Source: Pseudomonadota bacterium
Lineage (GTDB): Bacteria; Pseudomonadota; Alphaproteobacteria; Rhizobiales; Hyphomicrobiaceae
Assembly: GCA_023430845.1 (NCBI GenBank)
Contig: JAEYYJ010000297.1
Span: 1-10,776 of the forward strand
DNA: 10,776 bases
Direction of reading: 5' to 3'
The notes below the pieces were generated by a model that was given only the letters and a program-made list of their open reading frames with translations, was not told the origin of the DNA and searched no databases. Made by a program: the position numbers and the translations under genes. This document shows positions 6,412 to 10,776 of the stretch, piece by piece (within the stretch, counting starts at the first letter, position 1; every line of letters begins with the position of its first letter).

Positions 6412-7488
6412 ATGAAGACGTATTCGATCGCAGCCATTCCCGGCGACGGCATCGGCAAGGAAGTCGTCGCCGCCGGCCTCAAGGTGCTGGAGGCGCTTGC
6501 GGCGCGCGATGGCGGTTTCCAGCTCGCCGTGAAGTCCTACGACTGGGGTTCGGACTATTATCGCAAGCACGGCCGCATGATGCCCGACGACGGTCTCGGC
6601 GCGATTCGTGATGCCGATGCCATTTTCTTCGGCGCGGTGGGCGCACCCGATGTGCCCGACCACATCACCCTCTGGGGGCTGCGACTTGCGATCTGCCAGC
6701 CCTTCGACCAGTACGCCAACGTCCGCCCGACCCGCATTCTTCCTGGCATCGCCAGCCCGCTCGCCGGCGTCACGGCGAAGGATCTGGATTGGGTGATCGT
6801 GCGGGAGAACTCGGAGGGCGAGTACGCCGGCGTCGGTGGGCGCGCGCACCGCGGGTTGCCCGAGGAAGTGGCGACCGATGTCTCTGTTTTCACGCGCGCC
6901 GGCGTCGAGCGCATCATGCGCTTCGCCTTCAAGCTCGCGCAATCGCGGCCACGCAAACTGCTCACCATCGTGACCAAGTCGAATGCGCAGCGTCACGGCA
7001 TGGTCATGTGGGACGAGATCGCGGCCGAGGTGGCGAAGGACTTTCCCGACGTCACGACCGACAAGATGCTCGTCGACGCCATGACTGTGCGCATGACGCT
7101 GAAGCCCGGTTCGCTGGATACGATCGTCGCCACCAACCTGCACGCGGATATCCTCTCCGATCTCGCTTCCGCGCTTTCGGGCTCGATCGGTGTTGCGCCC
7201 ACCGCGAACGTCAATCCGGAGCGGCGCTTTCCCTCCATGTTCGAGCCCATTCACGGCTCGGCTTTCGACATCACGGGCAAAGGTATCGCCAACCCGATCG
7301 GCACGTTCTGGTCGGCCGTCATGATGCTGGAGCATCTCGGCGAGAATGCTGCAGCGCAGCGCCTGATGCGCGCTATCGAGCGGGTCACGGCCAATCCGGA
7401 CCTGCACACGCCCGACCTCGGTGGCCGCGCGACCACCGACGCCGTGACCGACGGTATTTGCGCTGTGCTGCGCGCCGATAACTCTTAA
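6412..7488 (+). CDS. ttuC: Tartrate dehydrogenase/decarboxylase or D-malate dehydrogenase (decarboxylating)
   Basis: Encodes 358 residues, matching TtuC/DmlA (about 355-365), a cytoplasmic NAD-dependent member of the isocitrate/isopropylmalate dehydrogenase superfamily. The family oxidises tartrate to oxaloglycolate or oxidatively decarboxylates D-malate to pyruvate, with Mn2+ or Mg2+. Visible signatures are AAIPGDGIG at the N-terminus, LWGLRLAICQPFDQYANVRP (88-107), VRENSEGEYAG with Arg131 and Tyr138, and VTKSN with catalytic Lys189. VDAM has Asp222, LHADILSD the metal ligands Asp246 and Asp250, and FEPIHGSAFDITGKGIANP (277-295) includes Asp286, consistent with NAD rather than NADP. The LWGLR loop separates it from 3-isopropylmalate dehydrogenase (LeuB). 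ATG 6412 has GGAGG 7 nt upstream. It lies 164 bp before the TAXI binding-protein gene on the same strand, suggesting it degrades the imported compound. Tartrate versus D-malate cannot be settled by sequence, since these enzymes are often promiscuous. Confidence 0.93.
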   Translation: MKTYSIAAIPGDGIGKEVVAAGLKVLEALAARDGGFQLAVKSYDWGSDYYRKHGRMMPDDGLGAIRDADAIFFGAVGAPDVPDHITLWGLRLAICQPFDQYANVRPTRILPGIASPLAGVTAKDLDWVIVRENSEGEYAGVGGRAHRGLPEEVATDVSVFTRAGVERIMRFAFKLAQSRPRKLLTIVTKSNAQRHGMVMWDEIAAEVAKDFPDVTTDKMLVDAMTVRMTLKPGSLDTIVATNLHADILSDLASALSGSIGVAPTANVNPERRFPSMFEPIHGSAFDITGKGIANPIGTFWSAVMMLEHLGENAAAQRLMRAIERVTANPDLHTPDLGGRATTDAVTDGICAVLRADNS

Positions 7489-7547
7489 TGCGAAGAGAGA
7501 GGCGACATCGCCGATCAAGGTCGCTATTAGGAGCTTAGTGAGCACAA

Positions 7548-7566
7548 GCGTCCGCCGAGCGGATGC
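7548..7566 (+). terminator. Hairpin between dehydrogenase and TAXI genes (possible weak terminator)
   Basis: GCGTCCGC (7548-7555) and GCGGATGC (7559-7566) pair through 8 bp, including one G-U, around a CGA loop, and are followed by the T-containing but interrupted TATGTTCT. It could partially separate the dehydrogenase transcript from the TAXI transcript. An in-frame upstream ATG of the TAXI reading frame (7563) falls inside this stem, an argument against using that start. Confidence 0.35.
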
Positions 7567-7568
7567 TA

Positions 7569-7582
7569 TGTTCTAAAGAACA
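7569..7582. promoter_or_regulatory. 14-bp perfect-arm dyad upstream of the TAXI gene (candidate operator)
   Basis: TGTTCT and AGAACA are exact inverted copies separated by AA. The dyad lies about 70 bp before the TAXI start and right after the 7548-7566 hairpin, where a promoter for the transporter would be expected. I could not identify convincing -35/-10 boxes. The half-site does not let me name the regulator family. Confidence 0.3.
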
Positions 7583-7652
7583 AGCAGATGGCGCGGGCAA
7601 AACCGCGGTCGAAGGGATCAACTCAGTTCAACGTCCAGAGGAAATCAGAGAT

Positions 7653-8645
7653 ATGCGGAATAAACTGACGAAGCTTTTGGCGCTTCCGCTGGCCATTTTG
7701 GGGCTGTCGGCAGGTGCTCAGGCCCAGACGCCGGATCCGAGCTGGCCGCAAACCCTGACGCTCGGGACTGCGTCGGTCGGCGGCACCTACTTCGTCTACG
7801 GTCAGGTCTGGGCCTCGCTGGTCAACGGCAAGATCGGTACGAAGATCAGCACCCAGCAGACGCAGGGCCCGAACCAGAACATCATCCTGACGGACAGCAA
7901 GCAGATCGACTTCGGCATGACGACCATGGGCGTCGCGCTGCAGGCATGGAACGGCGAGGGTGCTTGGACCAAGGGCACCAAATACAACAACATCCGGGCG
8001 ATCTTCCCGATGTACGACACGCCCTTCCATTTCATCACGCTCGAGAAGAGCCCGATCAAGGCGGTTGCTGACATTGCCGGCAAGCGTGCTGGCGTCGGTC
8101 CGCGAGCTGGTACCTGCGGCACCTACTTTCCGATGATGTTCGACACGCTCGGCATCAAGGCCACGATCCGCAATGGCCAGGGCTCGGATATGGCCGCCAA
8201 CCTGCAGGACGGCCTGATCGACGTGTTCCCGTTCTGCGCGGGCGTGCCGATCGCGGCCTACTCGGAGTTGGAGACGACCAACAAGGTGCGCTTCTTCACC
8301 TTCACGGGCGACGAGCTTGCCAAGTTGAAGAAGGCGATGCCGGAGCTTTCCGACTCGACGATCCCGGCCGGCACCTACAAGCAGCAGACCGAGGATCACA
8401 AGACGGTCGGCGTCTACAACTTCGCGATTGCGCACAAGGATGTGCCCGAGAGCCTCGTGTATGCGGTGGTCAAGGCCGTGCTCGAGAGCAACCCCGAGAT
8501 GGTCAAGGGCCATGCCGCGTCCAAGGAGACGCTGACGGAGAACTGGGATCGCAACACGTTCCTCCCATTCCATCCGGGTGCTGTGAAGTACTTCGAGGAG
8601 AAGGGCATCAAGCTTCCCGAGAAGCTGCTTCCGCCCAAGAGCTGA
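7653..8645 (+). CDS. TAXI-family TRAP transporter solute-binding protein
   Basis: Encodes 330 residues from ATG 7653; GAGG at 7638-7641 lies 11 nt upstream, and starting here puts a clean signal peptide at the N-terminus (basic start, hydrophobic 8-20, likely cleavage after AQA at residue 24). The 30-codon extension to ATG 7563 is charged and would bury the signal. TAXI proteins capture solute in the periplasm and hand it to a TRAP permease. Typical features are LGTASVGGTYFVYGQVWASLVN (37-58), DFGMTTMGVALQAWNGEG (86-103), the PFHF-ITLEKSPIKAVADIAGKRAGVGP segment (124-150) and GTCGTYF (153-159), ending with NTFLPFHPGAVKYFEEKGI. The mature protein has only two cysteines, Cys155 and Cys195, both in motifs expected near the ligand cleft. 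It is followed by the fused permease gene after 101 bp. The ligand is unknown; the neighbouring dehydrogenase suggests a hydroxy-dicarboxylate. Confidence 0.95.
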   Translation: MRNKLTKLLALPLAILGLSAGAQAQTPDPSWPQTLTLGTASVGGTYFVYGQVWASLVNGKIGTKISTQQTQGPNQNIILTDSKQIDFGMTTMGVALQAWNGEGAWTKGTKYNNIRAIFPMYDTPFHFITLEKSPIKAVADIAGKRAGVGPRAGTCGTYFPMMFDTLGIKATIRNGQGSDMAANLQDGLIDVFPFCAGVPIAAYSELETTNKVRFFTFTGDELAKLKKAMPELSDSTIPAGTYKQQTEDHKTVGVYNFAIAHKDVPESLVYAVVKAVLESNPEMVKGHAASKETLTENWDRNTFLPFHPGAVKYFEEKGIKLPEKLLPPKS

Positions 8646-8666
8646 AGGTCGCCGGTAGAAGTATCG

Positions 8667-8695
8667 AACGGGTCGTGGCTGCGCCGCGGCCCGTT
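8667..8695 (+). ncRNA. Strong intercistronic stem-loop between binding-protein and permease genes
   Basis: Positions 8667-8679 pair with 8683-8695 through 13 bp (two of them G-U) around a TGC loop; the outer six pairs are AACGGG/CCCGTT. Only three T follow, so full intrinsic termination is unlikely. In binding-protein transporter operons a stem here often protects the upstream mRNA from 3' decay or causes partial termination, giving more binding protein than permease. That role is inferred by analogy; the structure itself is read directly. Confidence 0.6.
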
Positions 8696-8746
8696 TGGCT
8701 ATCAACTATCCAACGGTAACGAATTCGAGCCAAAGGGGCAGGTACC

Positions 8747-10776
8747 GTGAGCACGAACGTCAAGGACGCGGATATCGAGGTGAAGGCTCCTGTCGCCGAC
8801 GAGGAGTTCATTGGCACCCGGCGCGTTCTGCGGAGCTGGGAGTTGAAGCTCGTCGCCGTGCTCTGCGTGACCTTCACGCTGTTCCACCTCTTCGTGCTCA
8901 ACGTCTATTCACTCGAGCCGCTGCTCTTTCGTGCCGTTCACGTGGGCTGGGGCCTGGCAATCGGCTTCCTCATCTCAGCGCCATTTGCGCGCGCGGGGTC
9001 GGACGGCGTTCCCTGGTACGACTGGATCCTCTCGATCGCCTCGGCCGCCACCGCGGTTTACATCTGGTGGGAACTCGACGGTCTTCTTTTTCGCGCCGGC
9101 GCGCAGTTCACCCCGGGCGACATTATCGTCGGTGTGACGGGTACATTCCTCGTCCTCGAGATTTCACGACGCATGACGGGGCTTGCACTTCCGATCATCG
9201 CCGGCGTCTTCATTGTTTACTGTTTCGTCGGACCCTGGATGCCGGGCGTCCTGCGCCACAATGGCTTCGCGATCGACCGTTTTTTTACGTACATCTATAG
9301 CGAGTACGGCATCTTCGGCGTCACGACGCAGGTCTCGTCGACCTATATCATTCTGTTCGTGACGTTCGCCGCGTTCTTGCAGGTCTCGAAGGCCGGCGAC
9401 TACATCAATGACGCGAGCAATGCGCTCTTCGGCTGGGCACGCGGCGGTCCGGCAAAGGCCTGCGTCGCGTCGGGTGTTGCCTTCGGTGCCATCTCGGGTT
9501 CAGCGGTGGCGAACGTCGTCGCCTCGGGCATGGTGACGATCCCGATGATGCGCCGCGTCGGTTATGATCGCCCGACAGCCGCAGCGATCGAGGCGACGTC
9601 ATCGACAGGCGGCCAGATCACACCGCCGGTGCTCGGTGCCGGCGCGTTCCTCATGGCCGAGATCACGGGCATTCCCTATACGACCATCGCGCTCTCGGCC
9701 GTCATCCCGTGCATTCTGTTCTATGTCGCCTGCTGGATCCACGTGGACCTGCATGCGATCCGCCTTGGCGTGCGCGGTCTGCCGTTCTCCGAGCTGCCGC
9801 CGATCAAGGCGATCCTGCCACGTGCCTATCTGCTCGCGCCGATCTTCGTGCTGGTCTACGTGCTGCTCGACGGCTACTCGCCCTTCCGCGCGGGCTCGCT
9901 CGGCATCCTGACGGCACTGGTCTGCGGTGCCATCGCCGTTTGGTTCAAAGACTTCGACGACAAGGGCAACGTCAGTACCGCGGGCTCGGAGACGATTGCC
10001 ACGATGATGGCCGCAGCCGTGCTGCGCTTCATCGTGATGGCCGCTCTTGGCTTCGGTATGATGGCCCTGATCATGAATGTGCTGCCGAACCTGCCGGGCT
10101 ATTTCGGCACTGCTGGTGCGATCGCGATCATTGCCGTTGCCGCACTCCTGTTCGGCTGGCGGCGTACACTCGAGTCGCTCGAAAAGGCAGCGCGTGACAG
10201 CATCCAGCTTGTAGCCGTCTGCGCGTGCGCCGGCATCATCGTCGGTGTCGTAGCGCTCACCGGTGTCGGCGGCCGCTTCTCGGAGCTCATTCTCGGTCTT
10301 GCTGGTACTAGCCACTTCGTCGCGATGATTTTCGCGGCACTTATCGCGCTCATTCTCGGCATGGGGATGCCGACGACGGCAGCTTACGCGATCGCTGCGG
10401 CTGTTATCGCGCCGGGTCTTACCAAGATCGGCGTCGATACGCTCACGGCTCATATGTTCGTCTTTTACTTCGCCGTGATCTCGTCGATCACGCCGCCGGT
10501 GGCGCTCGCGTCGTTCGCGGCCGCCGGAATGGCGCAGGCCGATCCATGGAAGACATCCTTCACCGCGGTGAAGTTCGGCCTCGCGACGTTCATCATCCCC
10601 TTTATGTTCTATCTCTCGCCGGTGCTCCTCATGCAGGGCGATTGGCCGACGATCATCCAGGCCACGATCGCGGCGGCCATCGGTGTGTGGTTCCTCGCGG
10701 GCGCGAGCGAAGGCTGGTTCGGCGGTCGCCTCGCGGCACCGCTGCGTGTGGTCATGGCAGTTGCCGCGCTGTGCCT
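8747..10776 (+). CDS. TRAP transporter permease, fused 4TM-12TM (TAXI-associated), 3' end missing
   Basis: An uninterrupted frame of 676 codons runs from GTG 8747 off the right edge; AGGGG at 8734-8738 is 8 nt upstream of GTG, and no suitable ATG is nearby. It is an inner-membrane secondary transporter that receives solute from the TAXI protein and is expected to be driven by an ion gradient. Residues about 30-165 are the four-helix small-subunit (DctQ-like) portion. The large-subunit (DctM-like) portion then shows GAISGSAVANVVASGMVTIP (247-266), EATSSTGGQITPPVLGAGAF (282-301), ACAGIIVGVVALTGVGGRFS (493-512), GMGMPTTAAYAI (538-549) and ISSITPPVALASFAAAGMAQ (578-597). The repeated GGQ/SS-I-TPPV elements are the inverted-repeat hairpin motifs of this fold. 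Residues about 375-470 hold three hydrophobic stretches (380-400, 418-446, 453-470), more than I expect between the two halves. Probably few residues are missing. Confidence 0.95.
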   Translation, partial: MSTNVKDADIEVKAPVADEEFIGTRRVLRSWELKLVAVLCVTFTLFHLFVLNVYSLEPLLFRAVHVGWGLAIGFLISAPFARAGSDGVPWYDWILSIASAATAVYIWWELDGLLFRAGAQFTPGDIIVGVTGTFLVLEISRRMTGLALPIIAGVFIVYCFVGPWMPGVLRHNGFAIDRFFTYIYSEYGIFGVTTQVSSTYIILFVTFAAFLQVSKAGDYINDASNALFGWARGGPAKACVASGVAFGAISGSAVANVVASGMVTIPMMRRVGYDRPTAAAIEATSSTGGQITPPVLGAGAFLMAEITGIPYTTIALSAVIPCILFYVACWIHVDLHAIRLGVRGLPFSELPPIKAILPRAYLLAPIFVLVYVLLDGYSPFRAGSLGILTALVCGAIAVWFKDFDDKGNVSTAGSETIATMMAAAVLRFIVMAALGFGMMALIMNVLPNLPGYFGTAGAIAIIAVAALLFGWRRTLESLEKAARDSIQLVAVCACAGIIVGVVALTGVGGRFSELILGLAGTSHFVAMIFAALIALILGMGMPTTAAYAIAAAVIAPGLTKIGVDTLTAHMFVFYFAVISSITPPVALASFAAAGMAQADPWKTSFTAVKFGLATFIIPFMFYLSPVLLMQGDWPTIIQATIAAAIGVWFLAGASEGWFGGRLAAPLRVVMAVAALC

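Noticed and set aside
6334..7545. 403-codon minus-strand frame opposite the dehydrogenase gene
   Set aside because: The plus strand carries complete catalytic motifs of the TtuC/DmlA family; the antisense frame has no domain.
7563..7652. Upstream ATG start for the TAXI gene
   Set aside because: It lies inside a stem-loop, has no clear ribosome-binding site, and would put 30 charged residues before the signal peptide.
7623..8705. 360-codon minus-strand frame opposite the TAXI gene
   Set aside because: Shadow of the TAXI coding frame, rich in Arg, His and Asp, without family motifs or a leader.
9599..10453. 284-codon minus-strand frame opposite the TRAP permease
   Set aside because: Strongly charged antisense of transmembrane codons; the plus strand has the conserved TRAP motifs.
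1..10776. CRISPR array, tRNA/rRNA, insertion sequence, phage or defence genes
   Set aside because: I looked for regular repeats, tRNA-like cloverleaf sequence, transposase motifs and terminal repeats and found none; almost all the sequence is explained by the seven genes.

Overview
The window is high-GC bacterial DNA, roughly 60-65% by eye. It has compact genes, Shine-Dalgarno leaders and long antisense shadow frames, as is usual for GC-rich proteobacteria. The gene set fits an alphaproteobacterium, probably Hyphomicrobiales (Rhizobiales): a TAXI-type TRAP transporter with a fused permease, a tartrate/D-malate dehydrogenase, an SsuD-like flavin monooxygenase and an RND pump. This is an inference from gene content; there is no rRNA or other taxonomic marker here.

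Left part (1-1709): a partial gene on the minus strand runs off the left edge. It encodes an LLM-class flavin-dependent monooxygenase closely resembling alkanesulfonate monooxygenase SsuD, but two SsuD active-site histidines appear to be replaced. Divergent from it is a 166-residue, five-helix membrane protein of unknown function. Its TAG stop shares a CTAG tetranucleotide with the stop of the convergent RND gene.

Middle part (1706-6005, minus strand): a two-gene efflux operon, transcribed periplasmic adaptor first and then the 1050-residue RND permease. No outer-membrane channel gene or regulator is in the window. Upstream of the adaptor is a candidate promoter whose -35 region overlaps a 7-bp inverted repeat, a plausible operator.

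Right part (6412-10776, plus strand): tartrate dehydrogenase/D-malate dehydrogenase (ttuC/dmlA type), then a TAXI solute-binding protein, then the fused 4TM-12TM TRAP permease, which begins at GTG and is cut by the right edge. These three probably form one physiological module: periplasmic capture of a small carboxylate, ion-coupled import, then NAD-dependent oxidation in the cytoplasm. Strong or suggestive hairpins lie at the ribosome-binding site of the dehydrogenase gene, between the dehydrogenase and the TAXI gene, and between the TAXI gene and the permease gene.

I see no CRISPR array, RNA gene, insertion sequence, phage gene or recognisable new defence system. The most useful second looks are the TRAP-TAXI/dehydrogenase pairing, the altered active site of the monooxygenase, the extra hydrophobic segment in the TRAP permease, and the RNA hairpins and dyads between genes.
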